The notes under the pieces were generated by a model. That model was not told where the DNA came from. It worked only from the letters and a program-made list of their open reading frames with translations, and searched no databases. A program made the translations under genes and the position numbers. DNA of 64,000 nucleotides. Origin: Mycolicibacterium peregrinum (GTDB lineage Bacteria > Actinomycetota > Actinomycetes > Mycobacteriales > Mycobacteriaceae). The DNA lies in contig NZ_LZSO01000029.1 in the NCBI RefSeq assembly GCF_001665785.1, positions 124,001-188,000 on the forward strand. The letters are read 5' to 3'. Each line of letters opens with the position of its first letter. Positions within the stretch are counted from its first letter, which is position 1. Positions 15,910-24,596 of this stretch are shown here, piece after piece.

Positions 15910-16350
15910 ATGGCAACCAGCGATTCCCGTGAAGTAGTGATCGAGGCGACGCCCCAGGAGATCCTCGACGTCGTTGCCGATGTCGAGGCGACGCCGAGCT
16001 GGTCGCCGCAGTATCAGCGTGCCGAGATCCTCGAGTCCTACGACGACGGTCGGCCCAAGCAGGTGAAGATGACGGTCAAGGCCGCCGGGCTGACCGACGA
16101 GCAGGTCATCGAATACACCTGGAGCGAGAACAAAGTCAGCTGGACTCTGGTGCGCGCCGGCCAGCTCAAGGCCCAGGACGCCAGCTACACCCTGACCCCC
16201 GAGGGCGACAAGACCAAGGTCCGGTTCGACATCACGATCGACCTGTCGGTGCCGCTGCCGGGCTTCATCCTCAAGCGGACCATGAAGGGCGGCGTGGAGA
16301 CCGCCACCGAAGGCCTGCGCAAACAGGTGCTCAAGGTCAAGAAGGGCTGA
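15910..16350 (+). CDS. SRPBCC family protein (Rv0854-like)
   Basis: A 146-residue protein of the START-like/polyketide cyclase fold, with a hydrophobic ligand cavity. The pattern reads EATPQEILDVVADVEATPSWSPQYQ, then VKMTVKAAGLTDEQVIEYTW, then VRFDITIDLSVPLPGFILKRTMKGG. It is clearly a paralogue of the gene at 21627. Both resemble Rv0854/Rv0856/Rv0857, which surround far in M. tuberculosis. The ligand is unknown; lipid or acyl-CoA related roles are guesses from context. Confidence 0.85.
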   Translation: MATSDSREVVIEATPQEILDVVADVEATPSWSPQYQRAEILESYDDGRPKQVKMTVKAAGLTDEQVIEYTWSENKVSWTLVRAGQLKAQDASYTLTPEGDKTKVRFDITIDLSVPLPGFILKRTMKGGVETATEGLRKQVLKVKKG

Positions 16351-16375
16351 GCGCACCCGGCGTTCTCCGTCTATG

Positions 16376-16855
16376 TCAGCCGGGCTGATTGGTGCGCACG
16401 TCGAAGATGAAATGCTGGCCCTCGTCGAAGGATCCGTCGGGACGTCGCCGCCGATAGAGTAGGTCGACTTTCCCGAACCGCATACTCACCGTTTCGGTGT
16501 ACGGCTGGACCTCCACGCCGTTCTGGGTGACGGCCGTGATCGTCACGTCGCTGAGCTTGACCGTCAGATAGTCCTGCTGGTTCTCGCCTGCCTTGCGGTG
16601 GCTGATCGTCGCCTGCGCGATATGCCGCCCGGTGGCGCAGGCGAGCAGCAACGCGGGGGTGGCGCTGTCGATGGAGTGGACTATCAGCAGATCCTGGAAC
16701 GTCGCCTTGCCTGCGCCGCCGCCGGTGCCCGGTCCCGCGGACCCGGTGTGGGCGACGCCCCACGAGAACGACACCACGTCGATCTCGTCTGGGTGCCTGG
16801 CGTCGACCGATTCCCCTTTGATGTCACCGATTTTCGCGAAGATTTCTGTTGACAT
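16376..16855 (-). CDS. Hcp family protein (T6SS tube-like, orphan)
   Basis: A 159-residue protein of the Hcp1/DUF796 family. Motifs are IFAKIGDIKGESVDARHPDEIDVVSFSWGV, then ATFQDLLIVHSIDSATPALLLACATG, then TVKLSDVTITAV and ETVSMRFGKVDLLYR. In Gram-negative bacteria Hcp hexamers form the type VI secretion tube. No other T6SS gene is in the window, and mycobacteria have no outer-membrane T6SS of that kind. This is therefore an orphan, possibly a self-assembling ring with another use. Confidence 0.88.
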   Translation of the reverse strand: MSTEIFAKIGDIKGESVDARHPDEIDVVSFSWGVAHTGSAGPGTGGGAGKATFQDLLIVHSIDSATPALLLACATGRHIAQATISHRKAGENQQDYLTVKLSDVTITAVTQNGVEVQPYTETVSMRFGKVDLLYRRRRPDGSFDEGQHFIFDVRTNQPG

Positions 16856-16972
16856 CCGACGTCTCCCTGTGAGATGAGCGATTTCAATTGCTATCTCAAC
16901 CGAGAGGATACTGCCGCGGATAGAGTAATGACCTACTCGATTCCGGCGTTCTACGTGGCCGGGCCGCCGCGC

Positions 16973-18640
16973 CTAACTCGAGTTGGCGTCCGAGGCGGAC
17001 TGCGCCAACTCGGTCAACAGTGGCGGTATGTCCATCCGGCCCAGCATCACCTCGAGAAACACCATCCGGTCCGGGGTGGCCGCCGCGGCGGTCAACGCAT
17101 CGTCGAGTTCGCCGTAGGTGCTGACCCGGAAGGTGAGCGCATCGGGGACGCCGAGCGCGGCGGGCAGCTCGGTCCAGCGCCAACCGGTGATGTCGTTGTA
17201 TTCGGCTGTGACACCGTGGATTGCGCGTTCCACGGTGTAGCCGTCGTTGTTGACCACCACGATGACCGGGGTCAGGCCCTCACGGCCGAAGGTGCCCAAC
17301 TCCTGGATGGTCAGCTGGGCGGCGCCGTCACCGATGAGCAGCACGGTGCGGCGGTCCCGGTCGGCCACGCCGGCCCCGAGCGCGGCGGGCAGGGTGTAGC
17401 CGATCGAACCCCACAGTGGTTGGCCGATGAACGTCACCCCCGACGCCAACCGGTGCCCGGCCATGCCGTAGAACGACGTGCCCTGATCGGCGAGCACCAC
17501 ATTGCCGGGCGTGAGAGCCTCAGAAAGCCTGTCCCACAAGGCTTCCTGTGTCAACGCAGCATCGCGCCCGGGTGGGCCGGTGTGTGTTCGGACGGGAAGC
17601 GGGGGCAGCGCGGGTGAGGTGATGCCGCGCTCGGCGAGGATCGCCGTGACGGCCTCGAGTGCGGCCGACATGTCCAGCGGGGCGTAGACCTGACCGGCCA
17701 CCACGCTCTGGTTGGCGCCGATGTCGATGGTGCGGGCCGGGTCGATGCGTTGGCTGAAGAACCCGCTGACCATGTCGGTGAACAACACGCCCGCGGTAAC
17801 CAGCACCGGGGCGTCTTCGATCGCCTCGCGCACCGAATCCTCGCTGGCCGCACCGGCATAGATGCCCAGATAGTTGGGTGAGCTCTCGTCGACCAGGCTC
17901 TTGCCCCACATCAGGGTGGCGTGACCGACTGTATCGGCCGCCAGCAGCGCACTGAGTTCTTCGACGCAGCCCAGGCGGTGCACCAGGAAATCGGCGAGCA
18001 CGGTCAGCGGGTGATCCCCGATCAACTCAGCGGCCGCGGCGGTGAACATCGAGAGGGCGCGCGGACTGGTGCCGCCGGTGTAGCGGGGCAGCGGTGCGGC
18101 GGGAGGTTCGGTGGGGAACCGGGCCACATCCGTCGCGATCAACAGGTAGCCGGGCCGCTTCTGCTCGCGTACCTCCGAGAGCACCCGGTCGATCTCGCGG
18201 GTCGCGGTCGCCGGCACCAGATTTGCCTGGGCACAGGTGATCTCGCGACTGATCCGTAGAAAGTGATCGAAGTCCCCATCGCCGAGGGTGTGGTGCACGA
18301 TCCGACGTGCCGCCTGGGAATCCTTGGACGGCGCACCGACGATGTGTACCACCGGCACATGTTCGGCGTAACTTCCCGCGATGGCATTCGCCGCCGACAA
18401 TTCACCGACCCCGAATGTGGTGACCAGGGCGGCCATGCCGCGCAGCCTGCCGTAGCCGTCGGCGGCGTAGCCGGCGTTGAGCTCGTTGGCTCCGCCCACC
18501 CAGCGGAGCGTCGGGTGGGCGAGGATGTGGTCGAGGAACTCCAGTTGATAATCGCCGGGGACGCCGAAAACCTCGGTCACACCGAGTTCGGCGAGCCGGT
18601 CGAGCAGGTAGTCGCCGACGGTGTAGCCGTTTTCGCTCAT
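16973..18640 (-). CDS. kdc: Thiamine-diphosphate 2-keto-acid decarboxylase
   Basis: A 555-residue enzyme of the pyruvate/indolepyruvate decarboxylase family that converts branched-chain or aromatic 2-keto acids to aldehydes. Visible residues are Glu53 (GGANELNAGYAADGYGR), His116-His117 (IVHHTLGDGDF), and the C-terminal thiamine diphosphate and Mg site from IGDGAAQLTIQEL to NNDGYTVE. It matches M. tuberculosis Rv0853c in length and position beside far. The start is 17 bp from the divergent far start, so one or both promoters must lie inside coding sequence. Confidence 0.92.
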   Translation of the reverse strand: MSENGYTVGDYLLDRLAELGVTEVFGVPGDYQLEFLDHILAHPTLRWVGGANELNAGYAADGYGRLRGMAALVTTFGVGELSAANAIAGSYAEHVPVVHIVGAPSKDSQAARRIVHHTLGDGDFDHFLRISREITCAQANLVPATATREIDRVLSEVREQKRPGYLLIATDVARFPTEPPAAPLPRYTGGTSPRALSMFTAAAAELIGDHPLTVLADFLVHRLGCVEELSALLAADTVGHATLMWGKSLVDESSPNYLGIYAGAASEDSVREAIEDAPVLVTAGVLFTDMVSGFFSQRIDPARTIDIGANQSVVAGQVYAPLDMSAALEAVTAILAERGITSPALPPLPVRTHTGPPGRDAALTQEALWDRLSEALTPGNVVLADQGTSFYGMAGHRLASGVTFIGQPLWGSIGYTLPAALGAGVADRDRRTVLLIGDGAAQLTIQELGTFGREGLTPVIVVVNNDGYTVERAIHGVTAEYNDITGWRWTELPAALGVPDALTFRVSTYGELDDALTAAAATPDRMVFLEVMLGRMDIPPLLTELAQSASDANSS

Positions 18641-18657
18641 GCCTTAGTGTGCCTCGC

Positions 18658-19740
18658 ATGACCAACACGGGACCGCTCGCCGGAGTGCGAGTTATCGAAC
18701 TCGGGGGCATCGGCCCCGGGCCGCACGCCGCGATGATGCTCGCCGACCTGGGTGCCGACGTGGTGCGGGTGCGCCGTCCCGGTGGCCTGACCATGCCCGC
18801 CGAGAACGTCGACCTGATGCACCGCGGCAAGCGCATCGTGGACCTGGACGTCAAGGCCGAGCCTGGCCAGCTGTTGGACCTGGTCGCCAAAGCCGATGTG
18901 CTGCTGGACTGTTTCCGTCCGGGCACCTGTGAACGTCTCGGCATCGGTCCGGCCGAGTGCGAGGCCGTCAACCCGCGGCTGATCTTCGCCCGGATCACCG
19001 GTTGGGGTCAGGACGGGCCGCTGGCGACCACGGCGGGCCACGACATCAACTACCTGTCGCAGACCGGTGCGCTGAGCGCGATCGGCTACCGCGACCGGCC
19101 GCCGGTGGCCCCGCTCAACCTGGTCGCCGACTTCGGTGGCGGCTCGATGCTGGTGCTGATCGGTATCGTCACCGCGCTGTACGAGCGGGAGAAGTCCGGT
19201 AAGGGTCAGATCATCGATGCTGCGATGGTCGATGGCGTCAGCATGCTGGCGCAGATGATGTGGACGATGCGGGCCACCGGATCGCTGCGTGATGAACGCG
19301 AGTCGTTCCTGCTGGACGGCGGCGCCCCGTACTACCGCACCTACGAGACGTCCGACGGCGGTTACATGGCCGTGGGTTCGATCGAGCCGCAGTTCTTCGC
19401 TCAGCTGGTGGCCGGTCTCGGTCTGGACCCCGCCGAGATCCCCGGACAGTTCGAACTAACCCGGTACGACGAGATGCGGGCCATTTTCACCGAGCGGTTC
19501 GCCACCAAGACCCGCGACGAGTGGACCAAGATCTTCGCGGGTACCGACGCGTGCGTGACACCCGTGCTCACCTGGGGTGAGGCTGCCGAGGGCGAGCACC
19601 TGCAGGCCCGGTCGACGCTGGTCACCGTGGACGGTGTCACCCAGGCGGCCCCGGCCCCGCGGTTCTCTCGGACCTCGCCGGCAACACCCGGGCGGCCGCC
19701 GCAGTCGAGCACCGACATCGCCGACATCGGCTGGACCTGA
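18658..19740 (+). CDS. far: Alpha-methylacyl-CoA racemase-like, CoA-transferase family III
   Basis: A 360-residue protein of the alpha-methylacyl-CoA racemase group, which interconverts 2R and 2S methyl-branched acyl-CoAs for beta-oxidation. The catalytic pair is visible as His128 (AGHDINYLSQTG) and Asp158 (NLVADFGGGSM), two residues offset from H126/D156 of M. tuberculosis MCR. Its location beside kdc corresponds to Rv0855 (far). ATG 18658 is preferred over GTG 18649. The substrate could be a branched or sterol-side-chain acyl-CoA. Confidence 0.9.
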   Translation: MTNTGPLAGVRVIELGGIGPGPHAAMMLADLGADVVRVRRPGGLTMPAENVDLMHRGKRIVDLDVKAEPGQLLDLVAKADVLLDCFRPGTCERLGIGPAECEAVNPRLIFARITGWGQDGPLATTAGHDINYLSQTGALSAIGYRDRPPVAPLNLVADFGGGSMLVLIGIVTALYEREKSGKGQIIDAAMVDGVSMLAQMMWTMRATGSLRDERESFLLDGGAPYYRTYETSDGGYMAVGSIEPQFFAQLVAGLGLDPAEIPGQFELTRYDEMRAIFTERFATKTRDEWTKIFAGTDACVTPVLTWGEAAEGEHLQARSTLVTVDGVTQAAPAPRFSRTSPATPGRPPQSSTDIADIGWT

Positions 19741-19799
19741 CCGACACCTGAGGCCTTTGTGCCCTGGCGATCGGGCTCAGAAGCAGCCACGATGAGGGT

Positions 19800-20699
19800 G
19801 TGACTTCCTCGGACGCACCAGTAGTAGTCGGAATCAACGGCAGCGACGGCGCACTCGACGCGGCCCGCTGGGCCGGCGCCGTCGCCGCCCGGTTCGGCGC
19901 GCCGCTGCGCATCGTGCACGCCCTACCGTCCATCGGCCGCAATCTGACCCAGACCGCGGCCGCCCTGACCGCGGCGATGATGTCGTATCAGCGCGACATG
20001 GCCGAGGCGTTCCTCAAGGCAGCGGTCGAGGCCGTGCGCGCCGACCAGCCCGACCTGTCGGTGTCGACGGTCTCGTTCAACGAACCCGCCGATCAGGTGC
20101 TGATCGAGGCCAGCCGGGAGGCACGCCTGGTGGTCCTCGGCGGTAAGACGGTGACCCCGGCGGCGGCCCTGTTGATCGGGTCGACGGCGCTGTCCGTGGC
20201 GACCCGGGCCGCGTGTCCGGTGGTCGCCTTCCGCGGCGATCGGGTCGCCCCGGGGGACGGCCCGGTCGTCGTCGGGGTCGACGACAGTCCCGCGGCCCAG
20301 GCCGCACTGGAAACAGCATTCGAGTTCGCGGAGCGGTTCGGGCTGCCGCTCACGGCCGTGCGGTCGTTGTCGCTGGCCGCTCCGGCCGAGACCGGTGTCA
20401 CCATCCCACTGCTGATCGACTGGGATGGCGTGGAGTCCGCCGAACTGGCGGCCCTGACCGAGACCGTCGACGCCCACGACAAACGCCACCCCGCCGTCAC
20501 CGCCAAGTGCTTCGTCGAGCCGGACTCACCAGGCAAGGCACTGCTGAAGCATGTCGACGATTCCGGGCTCGTGGTGGTCGGGTCACGCGGCCGCAACGCG
20601 CTGGCCGGTGTGCTGCTGGGCTCGACGAGCCTGAACCTGCTGCACCACAGCCCGGTACCGGTGATGATCTGTCGGGCACAAGGAGATTCGCATGAGTGA
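19800..20699 (+). CDS. Universal stress protein, two USP domains
   Basis: A 299-residue cytosolic protein with tandem USP domains (about 1-145 and 155-295). The second has the ATP-binding motif GSRGRNALAGVLLGSTS. In the first the glycine-rich loop is altered (GGKTVTPAAALLIGSTA), so nucleotide binding there is doubtful. Mycobacterial USPs are commonly induced by hypoxia through DosR. Its last eight bases overlap the start of a second USP gene, so the two are translated together. Confidence 0.9.
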   Translation: MTSSDAPVVVGINGSDGALDAARWAGAVAARFGAPLRIVHALPSIGRNLTQTAAALTAAMMSYQRDMAEAFLKAAVEAVRADQPDLSVSTVSFNEPADQVLIEASREARLVVLGGKTVTPAAALLIGSTALSVATRAACPVVAFRGDRVAPGDGPVVVGVDDSPAAQAALETAFEFAERFGLPLTAVRSLSLAAPAETGVTIPLLIDWDGVESAELAALTETVDAHDKRHPAVTAKCFVEPDSPGKALLKHVDDSGLVVVGSRGRNALAGVLLGSTSLNLLHHSPVPVMICRAQGDSHE

Positions 20700-21567
20700 A
20701 CACGAAGCCCGGTACGGCGTCGTCGTCGGAGTGGACGGGTCGCCGGCATCGGACAATGCAGTGGCGTGGGCTGCCCGGGATGCCGCCTTGCGGGGCGTGG
20801 AGCTCACCCTGGTGCATGCACTGCCGGGGGCCATGTCGCCGGTCTGGTTGGATGTGGCTCTGCCCCAGGATTATTGGGATTATCAGGATCAGTTGGGGCA
20901 GGATGTCCTCGATGGTGCCCAACAGGTCGCCGTGGAGGCTGCGGGGGCGCATCCGCTTCGCGTCGTCACCAAAGCTGTTCCGGGGCATGCGGTTGCGACA
21001 CTGATCGAATACTCGCGGCGGGCCGATCTGGTGGTCGTGGGTTCGCGCGGCCTGAGCAAGTGGGGTCGACGGTTGCTCGGTTCGGTGAGCTCGAGTCTGG
21101 CGCTCCATGCCCACGGTCCGATGGCGGTGATCCCCCACAACGAACGCCCGCCGACGGCGCCTGTCGTGGTCGGCGTCGACGGGTCACCCGCGTCGGAGCT
21201 CGCCACCGCGATCGCGTTCGACGAGGCGTCGCGGCGCGGTGTGGAGCTCGTGGTCCTGCACACCTGGACCGACCTGAACTTCGAGTTCCCCGCCATCAGG
21301 TGGGAAGACCTGAGCGCCGAAGCTGAGCGCATCTTGGCGGAGCAGCTGGCCGGCTGGTGCGAGCGGTATCCCGATGTGGCCGTCCGCCGGATCGTCATGC
21401 CTGACGAGCCGGCCCGCCAGCTCTTGGCGCAGGCCGAGTCCGCGCAACTCGTGGTGGTCGGTAACCGTGGCCGGGGCGGGTTCGCCGGGATGCTGCTCGG
21501 CTCGGTCAGTTCCGCGGTGGTGCATTCATCCACCGCGCCGGTGATCGTTGCGCGGCAAGCCAACTGA
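20692..21567 (+). CDS. Universal stress protein, two USP domains
   Basis: A 291-residue tandem USP protein. Both domains carry ATP-type loops: GSRGLSKWGRRLLGSVSSSL (about residue 117) and GNRGRGGFAGMLLGSVSSAV (about residue 260). Each domain starts with the VVGVDGSPAS strand. It overlaps the preceding USP by eight bases, giving a two-gene stress operon. The pair probably arose by duplication, but the first gene has diverged in its N-terminal loop. Confidence 0.92.
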   Translation: MSEHEARYGVVVGVDGSPASDNAVAWAARDAALRGVELTLVHALPGAMSPVWLDVALPQDYWDYQDQLGQDVLDGAQQVAVEAAGAHPLRVVTKAVPGHAVATLIEYSRRADLVVVGSRGLSKWGRRLLGSVSSSLALHAHGPMAVIPHNERPPTAPVVVGVDGSPASELATAIAFDEASRRGVELVVLHTWTDLNFEFPAIRWEDLSAEAERILAEQLAGWCERYPDVAVRRIVMPDEPARQLLAQAESAQLVVVGNRGRGGFAGMLLGSVSSAVVHSSTAPVIVARQAN

Positions 21568-21626
21568 TTGTCGGCTGTATTCAATGCGGAGAACCGCAGC
21601 ATTGGGCGGCACACTTCGCTAGATTT

Positions 21627-22076
21627 GTGGACGTGGCTGTGCAGGCATCACGCGAGGCGGTCTTCGATGCCTCGCCGGAGGCGATCATGGAGGTGCTCGC
21701 CGATGTCGACGCGCTGCCGTCCTGGTCTGCGCTGCACCGTCGCGTGAAGGTACTCGACCGCTATCCCGACGGTAAGCCCCACCACGTCAAGGCGACGATG
21801 CGGTTGCTGGGCATCACCGACAAAGAGCTGCTCGAGTTCCACTGGGGCGACCACTGGATGGTGTGGGACGCGCAGCCGAACCTGCAACAACGCGGGCAGC
21901 ACGTCGAATACAACCTGACGCCTGAGGTGGACAGGACCCGGGTGCGGTTCGACGTCATCATCGATCTCGCGATGCCGATCCCGGAGTTCCTCATCAAGCG
22001 CGCACGCACGCTCGTCCTCGATGTCGCCATCGAGCGGTTGCAGCGGCGTGTCATGAATAATTCACGGCGCCGGTAA
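21627..22076 (+). CDS. SRPBCC family protein (Rv0856/Rv0857-like)
   Basis: A 149-residue START-like protein, paralogous to the one at 15910. It shares the EVLADVDALPSWSALHRRVKVL opening, the LTPEVDRTRVRFDVIIDLAMPIPEFLIKR block and a basic C-terminus. The start is GTG 21627; nearby in-frame GTGs at 21633 and 21639 are possible. It follows the USP pair by 59 bp. In M. tuberculosis two such genes follow far. Confidence 0.85.
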   Translation: MDVAVQASREAVFDASPEAIMEVLADVDALPSWSALHRRVKVLDRYPDGKPHHVKATMRLLGITDKELLEFHWGDHWMVWDAQPNLQQRGQHVEYNLTPEVDRTRVRFDVIIDLAMPIPEFLIKRARTLVLDVAIERLQRRVMNNSRRR

Positions 22077-22167
22077 TTTTCGTGCAGCTGAACTCATAAC
22101 TTTCCAGAGTCAGGCGCATCGTGATCAGAACGGAATAGCGCCGACCGTCGTGGCCGTTGGTGCCGGT

Positions 22168-23085
22168 ATGCCGACCGGAGTCGTCCTCACCCTGAACCCG
22201 TCCGCCCCCAACGTCGTCGATGCCGCGATCACACAGGCCCGTACCGCGTATGCCGCCGGGGTCCGCCAGATCTGGGTGGCCCAGCAGTTCGACATCGACG
22301 CCATCACCCTGGCCGCGTTGATCGGGTCCGCGGTGCCCGGTCTCGGCGTCGGCACCTCGGTGGTGCCGCTCAATCCCCGTCACCCACTGGTGGTGGCGTC
22401 GGCCGCGCAGACGGCGCAGGCCGGCACGCACGGGAACTTCACGCTGGGTCTCGGCCTGGGCTCGCATGCGCCCGAGCATCGGGCATTCGGCACGGTGTGG
22501 TCGGATCCGGTCGGCCGGTTGCGGGAGCACCTCCAGGTGCTCCACGCGATCCTGCACGACGGTGCGGTCGACTTCCACGGCACGGAGTTCACCGCCAGCC
22601 CCGAGTGGCCCGTGCATGTGCCCGGTGGTGCCCCGGTCCCGGTGTACGTCGCCGCGATGGGGCCGAAAGCTCTTCGGGTGACCGGTGAGCTGGCTGACGG
22701 GACCCTGCCGTACCTCGCCGGGCCGCGCACGGTGGGGGACTTCATCGTGCCGACGATCACCGCGGCGGCTGCGGCGGCAGGCCGGCCGCAACCGCGTGTG
22801 GTGGCGATGGTTCCGGTACTGGTCAGCGACGATGCCGACAGTGCCCGCGCTGCCGCTGCGGAACGGCTCGCATTCTATGAAGCCATCCCTTCGTATCAGA
22901 AAGTAATTGCCCGAGAACAGGTTTCCAACGTTTCTGAATTGGCCGCGGTCGGGTCGGCGGAGCAGGTCCGGGCACAGTTGCAGCGCTACCTCGACGCCGG
23001 GGCCACCGACGTGGCGCTCAGCCCGATCCGGACCGAGCCGGAAGATCTCGCCGCGCTCTGGGCGGTCGCTGCCACCCTGCCCTAG
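22168..23085 (+). CDS. LLM class F420-dependent oxidoreductase
   Basis: A 305-residue TIM-barrel protein of the luciferase-like monooxygenase superfamily, most of whose mycobacterial members use the deazaflavin F420. Motifs are VGTSVVPLNPRHPLVVASAAQTA, FTLGLGLGSHAPEH, and GAPVPVYVAAMGPKALRVTGELADG. I start at ATG 22168; GTG 22150 is an alternative. Its TAG stop shares CTAG with the convergent membrane gene. The substrate is unknown. Confidence 0.85.
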   Translation: MPTGVVLTLNPSAPNVVDAAITQARTAYAAGVRQIWVAQQFDIDAITLAALIGSAVPGLGVGTSVVPLNPRHPLVVASAAQTAQAGTHGNFTLGLGLGSHAPEHRAFGTVWSDPVGRLREHLQVLHAILHDGAVDFHGTEFTASPEWPVHVPGGAPVPVYVAAMGPKALRVTGELADGTLPYLAGPRTVGDFIVPTITAAAAAAGRPQPRVVAMVPVLVSDDADSARAAAAERLAFYEAIPSYQKVIAREQVSNVSELAAVGSAEQVRAQLQRYLDAGATDVALSPIRTEPEDLAALWAVAATLP

Positions 23086-24596
23086 TCGGTGGGAATTTGG
23101 TTCCGCATCGCGTAGGCGACGGCGGCGGCCAGTGCCGGCTGCTTGGTGCCGCACACGTCGACGGCAACGACGATGTTGGACTTGGCGGCCAAGGCTTGTG
23201 TGCAGTCGGGGTTCGCGGTCGACGACGCCGAGTCAGGCATGGACAGAATGCGTTCCTGCACTCCCAAAGTTCCGAGGGTCCGGGGCTGCGCCTCGCCGTG
23301 GCGGTTCACCGCGGCGGTCTTGCCTGTGCAAGCGTTCCAGCGGTCCAGAGCGCCGGCCATAAACTCCTCTGCCTGGGCAGGGTTGTCGAACATCATGGCG
23401 CGTTCGCGTACCCACGCGCCGTCGTCGGTGAACGCCCGTTCGCGCACAATCGGTGTTTTCGCCAGAAAGTCTTCAGGCACGCACTCGTTGGGTGTGGCCG
23501 TGTTGTCACGGTCAGGCGTGATCGTGTCGGGGCCGGTGACGCTCAGGCGGCCCGTGCCCGACAGTGTCCGGGTGGTCTCCGCGCTCAGCAGGATGGATTC
23601 GAGGTCTGAGGGCTGGAAGACCCGCACCACCTCAGGGCACTGCCAGTACGGGTCGACGGTGCCGCCTTTTGCCACCGGGGTCGAGTCCACGACACCCGTG
23701 ATGCGGTGTGACGCATCGGGTGTCACCGTGATCGCGTAGCCATTCTCGCGTGACCACCGGGCCGGCACCAGCACATAACGTCCGCCGTGCGCTTCCAGGA
23801 CACGCAGACATTGATAGCGATAGACCGGGGCCGCGGGCGGGCCCTCGGCGGGCAGAGTCGATTTCTTGACGAGCGAGCCCGGAATGCCCAGTACCTCGGT
23901 GGTGTCCAGTTGCACTGCGGTGTATTCACCGTCGGCGGCCCACAGCACGCCTGCGGCGAAGGCTCCGTCGCGCTTGCCCTGATCGGATGCGTAGATCTTC
24001 GTGACCCAGAACAAGGCCCCGACCGTGGTGATCACCGCGAGCACGAGCATCGTCCGCTCGGCGATCTTCGGTAGCCGTCCCAGGCTGCCGACGCCACCGG
24101 TGAGGGCCAGCACCGAATAGCCCGCCACGAGCAACGCGATGCCCGCCACGATCAGTCCCGCCATATATATCGGCGGAGCACCTTTGATGACCCAGTTGAT
24201 CATGCTGTACTCGGACGTCAGCCAGACGACGGCAACGATCAACCCCGCCGCGCCTGCGGCCGCTGACAGCCATGCGATGGTGCGGAGTGGCGGAATTCGA
24301 CGTTCTGAGGCCGCCCAACGTCGAACACCCACGGTCAGAGCCACCAGCAGTGCCATCACGATGAGCACGCGAAAGGCGGCGAAGAAGAACACCCTGATGG
24401 TCGTCACGGCGTAGTCGGCCGACGTGTATCCCAGGGTCGACGGATCGACGCCGAAGTAGTGCAGTCGGTCGTGGATGAACAGCAGACCGTAGAAGTAACA
24501 CAACCCGGTGATCAGTGACGTCGGTGCCACAACCAGGGCGGCCAGGCTCAGCCACCGTTCGGCGGACTGTGTGAGCGACTTCGTCTCGTCGCTCAC
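23082..24596 (-). CDS. Membrane protein with PknH-like extracellular sensor domain
   Basis: A 504-residue protein. The N-terminal 200 residues contain about five membrane helices (15-40, 65-92, 106-130, 142-168, 180-200). The outer half (205-504) ends in a domain like the PknH C-terminal sensor: WVRERAMMFDNPAQAEEFMAG, then RWNACTGKT, with four Cys (ECVPEDF, NACTGK, PDCTQAL, DVCGTKQ) that could form the two family disulphides. No kinase domain is present. The GTG start overlaps the stop of the Thr-rich lipoprotein (GTGA, 24593-24596), so the two are coupled. Confidence 0.7.
   Translation of the reverse strand: MSDETKSLTQSAERWLSLAALVVAPTSLITGLCYFYGLLFIHDRLHYFGVDPSTLGYTSADYAVTTIRVFFFAAFRVLIVMALLVALTVGVRRWAASERRIPPLRTIAWLSAAAGAAGLIVAVVWLTSEYSMINWVIKGAPPIYMAGLIVAGIALLVAGYSVLALTGGVGSLGRLPKIAERTMLVLAVITTVGALFWVTKIYASDQGKRDGAFAAGVLWAADGEYTAVQLDTTEVLGIPGSLVKKSTLPAEGPPAAPVYRYQCLRVLEAHGGRYVLVPARWSRENGYAITVTPDASHRITGVVDSTPVAKGGTVDPYWQCPEVVRVFQPSDLESILLSAETTRTLSGTGRLSVTGPDTITPDRDNTATPNECVPEDFLAKTPIVRERAFTDDGAWVRERAMMFDNPAQAEEFMAGALDRWNACTGKTAAVNRHGEAQPRTLGTLGVQERILSMPDSASSTANPDCTQALAAKSNIVVAVDVCGTKQPALAAAVAYAMRNQIPTD

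Noticed and set aside
16376..16855. Evidence for a type VI secretion system
   Set aside because: Only Hcp is present. No other T6SS component is in the window.
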